This document shows positions 51,099 through 62,750 of a stretch of 64,000 nt of DNA, one piece after another (within the stretch, counting starts at the first letter, position 1; each line of letters begins with the position of its first letter). This DNA is from Parus major (lineage: Eukaryota > Chordata > Aves > Passeriformes > Paridae): contig NC_031781.1 in the NCBI RefSeq assembly GCF_001522545.3, forward strand, positions 12,591,487 through 12,655,486, written 5' to 3'. Position numbers and translations under genes: made by a program. The notes below the pieces were generated by a model, which did not search any database, was not told the origin of the DNA, and saw nothing but the letters and a program-made list of their open reading frames with translations.

Positions 51099-51157
51099 TA
51101 AGGAAAAAAACCCTAAAACCCAAACCCACAAAAAAACAACCAACCAACCAAAAAAGG
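51099..51157. repeat. A/C-rich simple sequence with CCAA repeats
   Basis: An A-rich low-complexity tract with C triplets in the left half (one CCCTAA) and about three tandem CCAA units near 51136-51150. It is only loosely telomere-like and not a true telomeric array. Confidence 0.8.
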
Positions 51158-54100
51158 AGCAGAAAACATAGTGTTCTGCAATCCAAATTTATTAGCTAAA
51201 TGGGAATACATAGCTGAGAACTGAAGATCTAGAATCAGTGAACTTCCAGAAACCTCAAAGCAGCCCAGATCTCCCCAAAAGGAATGCACCAGAAGAATGA
51301 TATCTGAGGCTCTCAAGGCTAGACAGAAAATATGAGTGCAGTGGAAAGTTCTTTTACCCCACAGCTCTCTCCAACTTTCCTTCCAAAGTGTTGCTGCAAT
51401 TTCAGTTCATCCCCCGGCAGCCTAAGGCAGTGACCTGCTGTCAGCCAGGCACAGAATTCTCTCCAATCCTGGAAGCAATTTCACCAAACTCAACAAGTTA
51501 ATATCAGTTATTGACAGGTGGACACACAGCCCAGATGCCATTTTCAATTTGGTGAATTTTCACATTTCAGAATATTAATAAAGGTTATCAGAGTCCTGCT
51601 TGGTACTGGAAAGAGACTAAAATTTTTCAAGGGATAAATTAATCTGGTTTATAAATTTTCACAGCAACAAACGACGATTAAAAAGTCACTGACAAACTGA
51701 ATACCCACAGGTGTCTTCCAGGCATCATATTCACCATGTATTTTTAAATGCTGTACATGAATAATTATGCCACAAATTATAATGATGCTACACAGACAGG
51801 TAGGTACAAATCCCAAATAAAGTCATGATTCAAAACTGCATCAAAACAAGAAATGCTCCAGCAGAGACCACAGTAACATGTGCAAAAGAGAAGAATAGGT
51901 AGATTAAAATCTGTGTGTGCATTAAAAGCCTGTAACATTAGATAAGATTTATGAGTCTGGATTCGAGCATGGATTAACAGGAAGCAAACCCCATGAAACA
52001 AAATGTTACAAAAGAAAGCAGTCACTGTAAAATTCACAGTTTTGTATTTATGCCAGATGATAAAAATTATTCCCTGCATGGAAATTAGATTCTTCAAAAG
52101 TTACCATACTGAATCATTTAATTTGTCTGAGTACTTCTAATGCTGTTATACACCGCAAAAAGAATTTGAATTTTAGATTGAACTAATGAAGGGCAAGGTA
52201 TTTCTTTACACATACAGTTAGAAAGTCAACTTAATAGCCAGATGCAGTACAGCTTATAAAAACAAACAGTAACCCACTGCAATGGACCCAGGAGAAGGAT
52301 GTGTGTATCTTGCACAAATATTATCTGTACTTAAATATATTTCAATTACATCCCTTTTATATGGCCTCTATGTGTAACAGTGCCTCAAAAGCAAAAATTC
52401 TATTTAGTTACATTTGTTTTTTCATTATGTAGGGTGGGCTTTCCAACTGTAAAGCCTGAAGTTTGAATGCAAAATGTTTATATGGGATTTGAGTGATCTT
52501 AAAAGCTCTTACTGGTCTTAATTAATCTTATTATTCTCAAATTATTTATTGCATATTTAGCAACTCCAAGAAGCTCAGGCCTGGCTCAAATCATTCTACC
52601 TGGGTCTTGTGTTCCATTAAAAAAATTGCCAATAACAGATGTGTAGAGGAAAGTCTAGGGAAACACTTCTATGTCATATAATAAAGAATTAATAGTTTAG
52701 TTCTTGTTACCCTTTGTTACCAACTATAATAGCCCATTAATGACATTAATTATAGATCATGCAAGCACTCCTCACAAAACATAATGCCATAATGCCACCT
52801 TCAGTATTTCTTCTAATTAAGAGTTAATGCAAAGATTAATTTAGTGAGAACTACTCCATCTCTTTCTGGAGCAAGACCACCTATAGGATTTAAGTGGTCA
52901 GAAATATTTTGCCAGCAGAAGGAAGTCTGTTGATAAAAAGGGGGAATTCAGAGGTTGTGATGAGTAGAACATACTTAAAACCCATGTGGCATCTTCTTTC
53001 CCCTACCACATTCCCACTATCCATTGCTCTGTTTCATGTGGTTTTAATGTACACTGGTCATTTCATGTTGCCATAAGCATGATCTTATTAATTTTAAACA
53101 AAGCATTCTGTCCTTGGTTAATTACCCACAGCCTGGCAGGTCTGCAAGCACCTTGTGAGCCTTGCAATGCCATCCCAACCATAAGGGAGGGGCGAGGCCA
53201 TTAACAGTTTTCCACGGCCATCAGAAGCCTGCATGATGTTATTACAACTCAACAGCCCTGCAGAGCAGCCTAGGACTGCTCTAATACATGAAAAGGACAT
53301 GAAAAAAAAACAGTTATACAGATGTTAAACACCTGCACACTATCCAAGTGCATTTTGTCCCAGGTACTGTGACACAACATGGAAATGACTCAGTGGACAG
53401 GCTGGGCCAGTAGTAAATATTTCAGTACTAAAACCTTCAGAAGTTTGATTGTCTGAATGATTCTTCCTTGTCTTCCTGCACTATTTAAGAACTGCATTGG
53501 GTAAACTAGCAAGTCATCTGATTTTCCCAGAAACACAGAATAGTTTACTGGCACTGCCTGGTGGGAAAAGATGCTTAAGAACCCCCAATGCACCTGAAGA
53601 GCCCAACCCTCTAATACTGAGCTTCAAATCTACTATTATTACTACTATTTTCAAACCCACTACCATAAAGCTTCAGTCAGAGAAAACTGAAGTTATATTT
53701 GCTTGCAGTTGTCACTTTGTCAAACAAGTTCTCACTAAAAATTACTGTAAGCATAAATCATTAATGTAATTTATTAGAATAATTAGAATGCATCCTTCTT
53801 GTCTTCTAGTTCAGTTATCCCTTGTACTGGTAATTACAAAAGACAAGAAAAGAATAATAATTTCAGATGTCTAAAATCATCTGGAGAGTACGTGAGAAGA
53901 GAATGATCAATAATGCTAATCTACTGGAACCTAAATTCCCAGAAAGAGATATTTTATCATAAGTGATTCTTTAAATCATCAGTGTTGTTTCTCAAAGTCC
54001 CTCATTCATAGTTTAAAAAGCACAAACACAGGAGAGTAGACATGGAAATAATCATAAAAAATGCTGAATTATAACTGTACTTTGACAGTTTCTACATGAA

Positions 54101-55138
54101 GTGCACATCACCATCTTCTCTCACTGACCACAAGCACAAAAGTCAGAGCTGTCGTTAGATGATTTCTATACAGCAAGAGAGAACTTTCAGAACCCCTCTC
54201 CTCCCCCATACTTCTAACACCAGAGATGCTCCAAACCACCTGATTACTTCTAATATCTAAAAAGAGTTAACAGCATACCTCTAAAATTATTTTCTCAGTG
54301 GGAATGCCATCAACTGTAATACAAAAGTATCTACCTACAGTATTTTCTTTATTATTGCCTGAACTTTGTTAGCACTTTACATTGATTTTGCCAATCAAAG
54401 TTATCCTGAACTTTAAGAATCTTCAAGTATTTTACAGCTAGGAAAAAGCAGTATGAAAGAAAGCAGAGGAAAATTTTTTTAAAAAAATTATGAAAACCAT
54501 TAAAAAAATTGAGAGCAAACACAAATAAAAGGTCCAACAGGTAAAAGGATCAACAGCACAGCACAAAAAAAATATACCAAAAATATAGATCTAATAGAGC
54601 AAAAAGGCAACTTTTATAATATCCCTGGTCCTCTCTCTTCCCACCAATATAAAACAAGTACCTAAATTGTAACGTCAGTGTTGGCTGATTACTTTAAGAT
54701 TACAAACTGCCAACAGATTAAGCACATCACTGAAAGGATCATATCTGAAAAACAGATAACACAAGAAATGTTACACCTGCCACATTCCATCCTTCAAGCC
54801 ATCCTATTCACTCCAAGAGATTCAGGTTAGGGGAATACTCCAAGTCTTTCATAGTTTTGCACTATAAAAATCCTTCCTTTTCCTGGAACTCTGTAAAATC
54901 CTTGGGAACACTGCTGTTGCACACAGAGCTGCTTTCAGATTTCACCCACTTCACTATTCTCTTTGGATCAGAGAGTGGGAAAGGAAAAATGGTTTGGAGC
55001 ACTTCCACCTCAAAGATGTCTCTGGACATTACTAAAATCTAGAGCCTTTAAAAAGCCATCAGCCAAGTAAATAATATAACAGCCAGGGAGAAATCACTCA
55101 TGAGAAGAATCTGTTCATCTATTCCTTTGATACCTAGG

Positions 55139-55154
55139 AAAAAAAAAAAAAAAA
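55139..55154. repeat. Poly-A run (16 A)
   Basis: An A homopolymer 14 bases before a reversed CR1 end. CR1 elements do not end in poly-A and this run lies outside the CR1, so it is not its tail. Confidence 0.9.
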
Positions 55155-55168
55155 TTATGCAGGCAATA

Positions 55169-55245
55169 AATCATAGAATCATAGAAACATTTAGGTTGGA
55201 AAAGACTTTTAGGAGTATTAAGTCCAATTGTCACATGCACAGTGC
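55169..55245 (-). mobile_element. CR1 LINE 3' fragment
   Basis: The extreme 3' end of an avian CR1 on the minus strand. The + strand starts AATCATAGAATCATAGAAAC (55169-55188), two copies of the reversed tail octamer. TTTAGGTTGGAAAAGACTTTT and an AGTCCAATTGT block follow. The ATTTAGGTTGGAAAAGAC variant marks a different CR1 subfamily from that at 48991. The copy is only about 77 bases long, so it is heavily truncated. An LTR relic begins about 100 bases to the right. Confidence 0.9.
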
Positions 55246-55350
55246 AACACAAAATTCTCAAGCTTTCCTTTCTCAAAAGGACAGTGAGTTATACAGCACC
55301 AAATCTGGATGATGTAATCCACTTCTCCAGTGGGAAGGAGGAACAATATC

Positions 55351-55589
55351 TGACCCATGGTTTAACCCCAGCCAGAACCCAGCCCCACAAAGCCACTTGG
55401 TCACCCTTTCCTGGTGGGATGGGGAACTAGAAAAGTGTGAAAATTCATGTGTTGAGGTAAAGTCAGTTTAATGGCTTAAGGTCTTGACAGCACAACAATA
55501 ACTAAAACATCCCTGAGTTATCAACTGTGCTTCCAGCACAAATCCAAACCAGCTTCTGAGCAGCTCCTGGACCCCAACCCAAAGCAGCA
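55351..55589 (-). mobile_element. Avian ERV LTR, internally deleted, reverse orientation
   Basis: Both ends of a well-known avian LTR group are visible on the minus strand. The + strand starts near 55351 with CCATGGTTTAACCCCAGCC (55355-55373), the family's 3' terminus. A GGGATGGGG block follows, then TGTTGAGGTAAAGTCAGTTTAA (about 55451-55472), which includes the polyadenylation region. AAAACATCCCTGAGTTATC and CAGCACAAATCC (about 55505-55546) match the U3 start region. The end at 55589 reads TGCTGC on the minus strand, as expected for the 5' end. At about 239 bp it is less than half the usual length, so the middle is deleted. No clean target duplication was found; CAATA/CAGTA is a weak candidate. 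No viral gene remains. Confidence 0.85.
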
Positions 55590-58500
55590 CAGTAAGACCT
55601 AGGCCCACCTGAGCACACACCTGTAGAAACATTGCATTCCCCACTGCGGGGTTAACCACAACATCCACAGAACCTGTACACCAAGAGCTGGAGATGCTCC
55701 CTTCCCTGCAGGGCCACACGGAATACAGGACCTGATTATGAACCATAAAAGTAGAATGGAAAGATCTAAACTACCTCCAGTCTCAGAAGCTGAAAATACA
55801 ATTATTTTTGTGGCAAGAGTAACTAAGGAAGTCTCAGATCTGACAGTGGCCTCTAAACCAAGGTGTTACTTTAAAAGTAAAATAAAAATTTTATATAATA
55901 AAAAAATAAATGCTCTCAGCAGCCTTCGTTACAATTTCAGCAAAGAAAAGCTGGATAAAAATATGCAGTGGTTTATTTTGGTGCTCACTCTGGAACAACT
56001 GCCAGTATTAAATTCAAGTAGAAAATTCAGGCTTTTAAGGATACCTCAGACAAGGGAAAAACCTGACTTATCTATTGATAGCTCAGCCAGCTTCCTTAAA
56101 TGGACTGCAAATAATTTACTGAAAGCTTTGTAAAACTCTAGATATTTTTCAGTGCAGTAAAAAGACAACAATCTTGAATTTCTTTTCCATGAGATGTTTC
56201 CACATCAGTGGAACTGTGCAGCAGTAGGCAAATTGGAGGGGATACAGTACAGGTGACTGCACATAACTTCAGAAAAGATACTGAGAATAAGTTTTTCTAA
56301 AAATCGTCCCAAAACCCAAGGCCCTTTAACCTTCTTGGGAATTTGGAGTTTGTTTGGGATGTTTTCATGGGGTTTTTTTGAAGGGTATAGGGGAGCAGGG
56401 CTGGAAAGGACAGAGGGGAATTAAATGGCTTTCACAGTGCAACAGCAACAACAACAATCACAGCTAATTGCGTCCCTTGCATTTAACAGATATGGAATTG
56501 AAAATATAAATAAGGCACAAAGGGTTACTTACATTTCAGAAAATAGACCTAAATCTAATCCTAAATAGACTCTTCACAGGAAGGTACCCCACAGTGATCC
56601 AGCATGGTTAACTGCTGATAAAGAGTTCAAGTCTTATGAATCCAATAGATTTGTAACCGAAATAAAAACTATTATTACATCCAAGAATTTGCAGCTGAGA
56701 AAAAGCATTTCCAATGGTTCAGTCCAATGTAGGAAAGACCTAAGCTTTCTACCAGGCAATTTGCTGTAAAAGAACAAATCCACAAAAAACATGAATGAAC
56801 TTAAGGTGTAGAAACACACAAATAGGTGAGACAACAAAAAGCATAAATGTGTACAAAGAGTGGAAAGAAAAATATTAAGTCAAACAAAAAATAATCCAGT
56901 AGCCCTCATACAAAGACAACAGTGCAACCAGAATCAGATAACATCATGTTTATTTTGATTTCCTATGTTGTTCTTGTCTCCACCATCTTAGCAAAAATTA
57001 CAGGAATTCCCAGTTAAGTCAAAGTAAAATTATATTCACTTGAGAAATAATTATTTTTTTAATTACCCAAAGAATTTGGAGATTCTTGCCACATCAACTA
57101 TTTGCCATAATTTTCATGCAAAACTTCCCATTGAAAAGTCGCTTATAGGAGTATACAGGTATCATTTGAGGACAAAAGCAGAAATTTGTTGCACATATTG
57201 TCATTAAGTACTGAATTTAGGTATTGCAAGTTCAAAAAGCTGGTATATTCCTGTAAGTCTGTTTGCTAATGAAGCAGATATGAATATCCTTCCATTTGGT
57301 TTATTCATATATTTATTAACAGCTTCCAAACTCTTAAAATAAAGGCCACAAACAATAATCTCAATGAAGCAGCTGTCATCAGCAGACAGCAGGAAGTCTG
57401 AGAAAACAGGCAGTAACATCAAATCTTTTAAAACTCTCTTTTATCACCTTCCACAATTATCTTAAATATAAATGATAGTGTCCCCAGCGACTGCTCTAGG
57501 GCAGTCTTTATTTATTCCTTTTTCTTTTTGCCTTTCCTCTTCTTCCAATTCCTTTATTTAATGCCAAAAAAATATTTTTTTTCCAAAAACAGAGGGAACA
57601 GAAACACCAAATTCTTCCTATTTTTCTTTAAAGCATCCATGGAGAGGTTTGCTTCCTGAAACACCTCTTTTCCTGAAGTTCAAATTTGACTAGAGATAAC
57701 CCTGAGGTTTGAAATTGTTTAAATTACTTATTAATTCTTAATAAAAAGTAGAAGCTTTATTTTAATTTACACTTCACATACAATTCCTTTCCAAATTTTA
57801 TTCAGCAAGCAGATTTATGTAATGTAGGCAGCAGACTGAGACTTGTGATACCCGAGTTCAGTATTAACAGAACAGTTTTTCACAGAACACTTCAACTCCT
57901 GTGGCTTTAATGAGGGCCAGTTCATTGATGTCTGTGGAGCATTCAGTTGTCAATATGAGGAATGAAGGAAAAATGATAAACCCAGGCTTGTCCCCAGGTC
58001 ACTAAACACCTGTGAATATTCCCAAAGCTTGCAAATTCAGAACATTACTGCAGTCCAAATCAGCAATGGCAATTTTTCATAAAATGTACAAAATACAAAT
58101 TTGCATTGATATCTGCAAGCATAGAGGTTTTCAAAAATAAGGTTTGAATGCCCACTTGAGAACTCCCAAGGATTTGCACATGAAAAAGCCTAAAATAACC
58201 TCCTTCCTCCACAAATACCAATGCAAAAGTAAATCAACTAAGTATGTATCTATACTATGAATTGTAATATCAAAGTTTAGCAAAAACCCATACATACAAA
58301 TCATTTATTATCTACTGAATTGGCATCAGTATGATTCCAATGCACCAAAAGATGAATTTTTGTACTTCATTACAATAATCTAAAATAAGTTTCATAGGTG
58401 AAAAGAAAGTAATTCCTCAATTGCATAGATAATCCAAAAATATTTGCTGGCATTTGTTGTGTAGGACATGGATAAAATGGAAACACAAATTTAAACTGAA

Positions 58501-61500
58501 TCCAACTTCTGAGTGCATGTTTAAGATGGTCATTGCTGTGAATCAGTGTTGTATAATTGTACTGTATTTGTAACATACATTAAATGAATACTCTCAGATT
58601 ACAGACATTACACCATGCACTTTTTCAAAGGGAGTATCCATTGCAAGTACAAAGTGCTAAGAACTCATTACAGCTCATGTTATAATCATTGTAACAACAA
58701 CAGCTGTTACATCCAGGACCGGTGAGCAAAACACAGCTTTATCACCTACTGAGCAAGACAACATCTGCACACAGAAAAGGAATCCTACTCCTCTGCTTTA
58801 ACCACATCAGCTCTACCCACTTGTGTCACCTCTTTTGGAAACAGATTCAGAACTGGCCAGTGGGAAGATACCATCAAATTGGCATTTTGAGCACCTGGAG
58901 CAGAAGTTAATACCTGGTTATATTTTTGCCATTTGAAAACCTGCAGACAAAGAGAAGAGCTGCTCCATTTACTGTGTCGTACAAGGTAAGCTTGAGAACA
59001 AGCTTTCCTCTACAGAAATACCTCACACAGAGACAAATTTACCACAAGTAATAAAAAATCCCAAACAAAAACCCCAACAACAACTATCCAAACAAAAGCA
59101 CATTAAAGAAGCAGAGATTTTCCAAATCTATCTTTAGGTTCAAGGCAACAGGTCTGATCTTGACAGTCTTTATAGATATAAATGATGTACATGGACAGCC
59201 ACTGAAAAGAAGATTTAGCTTTCAGGATCTTTCACAAATAAATTCTCCTCCACAACTCAGAAGTGTCATAGTTTCCCCCTGGTTACCACATTCATTCTTT
59301 TCATAGGCCAGAAGTTCCTGGCTGGTTTCTTAACACGTGGAAGAGGCTGCAACTCCACAACCTTTCCCTCCATCAGCTAAAGCCAACTCTCTTCCTCACA
59401 ACAGGCTGCAGCAGTGGCACTCACCCTTGCAAGATACCTGCAGGTAACAAGGCAGTGTGATCAGGTATTACACAATTTCAAACTATTTGATGAACCTTTT
59501 TATTGATGTTATTTGTAGTTTGAAAAATTTACAAAGAAAGAAGTATATGAAAGTATTAAATTCAGGCAAAACAGAGCTTAAAGCCTGGCAGTAACTCAAC
59601 CCCTTGCAGATCTAGCATATCTGCCATGCCAAAGATGAGTAAATGCAGAGATCATGGGATAAGCAAAGATGCAATGAGAGGAAATGTACATCCTGAGGGA
59701 GAGGAGGGAAGGGGAACTGGATTAAACTACTTCATTTTTTCCATATAACTTGTTAACCAAGTGCTGCAGGTTGAAGCAAAAGCTGCTCCTTAGTAACTGC
59801 ACTCTATGCAAGACACTGCAAATAGTTCAAATGTCCTGATTTTCTTCATATAAAAACTTTACTACTACCATAAATAACACCACAATTGCTAAAGCACCAC
59901 CGTACTCTTTCACTAGAGATATTCTGCACAAATATTGCCAAAAGGGTTAAGCAGATCCTACAGTTCACATAACCAACATAATGAACTAAGAAAACATGGA
60001 GATAAGTGGTAACTAATTTAAGTCTTTGACTTGACCTAGCTTCTTGAATCCAAGAGATCAGGAAATGCACTCAGAACCTCTCCTGAAGGAGGTCTGGAGG
60101 GCCTTCCCTAAGGGCTTGAAGAGTCTGTCTCTCCACAGGAGTGACAAGGCCCAGTCCATTCCAAAACAAAAGGAAACCAAAGCCACTTTCAGAACAGCTA
60201 AAGCTCTTTAGACACAAGTGCACAAGCAGAAAGTCCAAAACTGGAACCTGGTGGATTTTCTGTATAAAAATCACCAAGTAATTTAGGATTTTTTTTCACA
60301 TGTTTATGTATTTTTCAACCATTCTCCTTGTTCAACATGCCTACTGTACCTTCTGTGGGAATAGCACAGCAGGCAAAAATGCTTGTAATACAATGCCAAA
60401 CACTTCTATTTCTTGCCAGCCTGGATCTCCATTAAACTTCATCTAGATCTTATGTATCAGCAACTGAAAGCAGAGTTTTCACAGAAATCTGATAATCACT
60501 TCTTTGAAGACTTTTCATGTCATGTAGGCTTAAACCAATATTTAATTAGGTTTTCTGAAAAGGAATAATCTGAACCTGTGCAAGACTTAGTGTGATGCAA
60601 TTGGAAAGAAGAATGTTAAGGTCAACGAAATAAATGTTAAATAAATGTTTTTCATGAGTTGATCAAGCTGTGATACTTTCTAAGCATTACTAGGCTTAGA
60701 AGTCTAGCTTAAAAAAGAACACAGATAATTGATGTGTAAAAGCTTGGTTTTGACCAGGATTCAAAAATCATACAATCTGTATATACGTAAGATAAGGTCT
60801 GCACTGGCCTAGCTACATTATGAGTCATGAGAAATAAGGTGCAATCACTAATCAAACTTCTCAGCAGAGACAACTTCTATGGGGAAATTTCTCTTTTCAC
60901 AATCTAACAACTCAATCTAGATGTGATAGATAAACTAGCAGCAACAGTACAGTCCTTGGTTATATTTATCCGAAGGATGATACTACTGCAAACTTTCTGT
61001 TACTCAGACCCACCCATTGAACAATTTAGAGTTTTCTAAGCTGAAAAACCTTAACTAGTGTTGTGGTATTCACTTGATCCACCAATAAAAGCCATAGAAC
61101 AGATATATTTTACTGATATAAATCAGTGTTACGGGATAGTAATTCCTAAGGAAGAATAATTACACCAATGAGAGAACTTTCAGGGGTGCATCTGCATTCA
61201 GAAGAATCAAAAAAAGCTATTCCCTAATATAAATATGCTGTCATAAGAAAAGCAGAAGTAGTAAAAATGTGAATTTCAATCCAACGGAAGTAATGTCTCC
61301 ATTTAACAAGATGCTTCAAGTTTCTCAAGGGAGTTGTTTATTTGTAAAACAAAGTGCTACACTTCGTGTTTCTATTATGTCATATGTCATTTGTCTTTCT
61401 CTAGGAAATCTGTATTGTCAATATCTATTTTATTGTTCAGTAAATTTTCATTACACATGCCATGATGTCTACTTTCTGTTATCTCCCTGGTGTACTTGCC

Positions 61501-61542
61501 ACTTTTCATATTTTTCTAACAGTGAAATGCATTTAAATTCAC
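55590..61542. other. AT-rich non-coding DNA, no gene seen
   Basis: No supported exon or RNA gene. A 131-codon plus-strand frame at 55738-56133 is low in complexity and unrecognised. A weak reverse-strand MIR-like patch is listed at 56475-56540. Near 59268 a TGTCATAG sequence starts a mildly GC-richer stretch that might be an old LTR edge but cannot be supported. Confidence 0.62.
56475..56540 (-). mobile_element. Possible MIR-type SINE fragment
   Basis: On the + strand, TTTAACAGATATGGAATTGA (56482-56501) followed by AAGGCACAAAGGGTTACTTAC (about 56512-56532) loosely matches the reverse complement of the MIR core. The intervening spacing is several bases too long. It is short and divergent and could be chance. 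Confidence 0.3.
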
Positions 61543-61558
61543 AAAAAAAAAAAAAAAA
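61543..61558. repeat. Poly-A run (16 A)
   Basis: An A homopolymer on the + strand. No adjoining retrocopy or transposon is recognised. Confidence 0.9.
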
Positions 61559-62298
61559 TCTTGTAAGTGGTCACTGTGCCTAGGCAGTGTTTTCATCTAA
61601 AATTAGCATTTCTCTTATTCAAGGATAAATAAATTATTTGCAAAAGAAATTATATCTAAATCAGACCTACCATTTAGTTTCTTTGGGAAAGGACTCATAG
61701 GTTTGTTTGTTTTATTTTAAAGGATGATACAAGTTCTTAGCCCAGGGCCTGGCAATGGAAATCAGCCGGAACTCTTAACTTGGAATCACTTACAGACCTT
61801 CACCTAAAGCACTGAAATTGATTTACCATATAGGATGTTAACACATCAGCAGCCATGGGCAGAGCCAAGTTATTTCCATCCATTATAAAAAAATCAAACC
61901 ATCAAGCCAGCAATCTTATGTGATACATAAAACCAGTGCATCAAAACTCAAAGATGTATTTCTCTTAAGCCTTTAGAACCACTTTAGAGCTTTGAGGCTT
62001 GGAGAGCTGCTCTTGCACACATCTCACATTGTTTAGATGGCAGAAACTGTTTGAGTTCCTTTAAACATTGGTCTGCCTTTCAAATCCTTATGGTGACCTT
62101 GTTTGAGCTGATTCTGGAAATGCAAATTGAAAACCAGCTCTGAAACCACCACATCAGTGCCCCAGGTCTCCTCTTTGGTCCAGAGAAATCTGGCTTTGAG
62201 AGGAAGAGCAGCAGTGGTCTGGATCCATCTCTCAAACATGGCAATGACATCCAAACCATTTGAAACACCATAAACGAGAGCTGCACAGAAACATTAAC

Positions 62299-62377
62299 AA
62301 AAAAAAAAAAACTCTATATTCCTTTGGAATGATAAAGAGACCCATCTAAAGAAAACAAAAAAAAAAACAAAAAAAAA
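62299..62377. repeat. Two poly-A tracts
   Basis: Thirteen A at 62299-62311, and an A-rich tract at 62351-62377 in which C interrupts A runs. Both lie on the + strand. Confidence 0.85.
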
Positions 62378-62693
62378 CCCCACAAGATTCTAATTCTGCT
62401 CATTCTGCTGCTCTCTATATGATAGAGAAGTGTCAGATGCCCCATACTGCTCTATCTAAAACAAAATTGTCTATGGACTAACCTATTTTTCAATACTATT
62501 CAAAAGGTATCTGTCTCACAAAAGCTGAAGACAACCATGCTAAAATGGTTTGTTAGCATAAAAATCTAAGCTAATTACTATTGTTTAGTGTATTTTGAAT
62601 CACGGCTTCACCATTCCTTTTTCTAACTCCACCACCCCAAATCATAAAATTCATCAAATCCTTACTGATAAGTCTCTTGAGGGGAGTCTGTTT

Positions 62694-62750
62694 TTAAAAT
62701 AAATAAATATGGAATATATACATATAAATAAATATATATGTATATATATC
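62694..62750. repeat. AT-only microsatellite-like tract
   Basis: A stretch of TA and AAAT units broken by a few G and C bases. It is low-complexity and easily unwound. No gene or promoter evidence lies around it. Confidence 0.85.

Larger units (their letters stand above)
49306..55168. other. AT-rich non-coding DNA, no gene seen
   Basis: No exon or RNA gene supported. The minus-strand frame at 50590-50937 (115 codons) has an unusually even composition but no recognisable domain. Simple sequences at 50054-50101 and 51099-51157 and a poly-A at 55139-55154 are listed separately. Confidence 0.63.

Noticed and set aside
51099..51130. Telomere-like CCCTAA sequence
   Set aside because: Only one exact CCCTAA unit in an A/C-rich simple tract; not an interstitial telomeric array.
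55738..56133. 131-codon plus-strand open frame
   Set aside because: Lys/Ser/Leu-rich translation of AT-rich DNA; no family recognised.
59262..59420. Possible LTR edge starting TGTCATAG
   Set aside because: Only the first few bases resemble an LTR terminus; no further family blocks follow.
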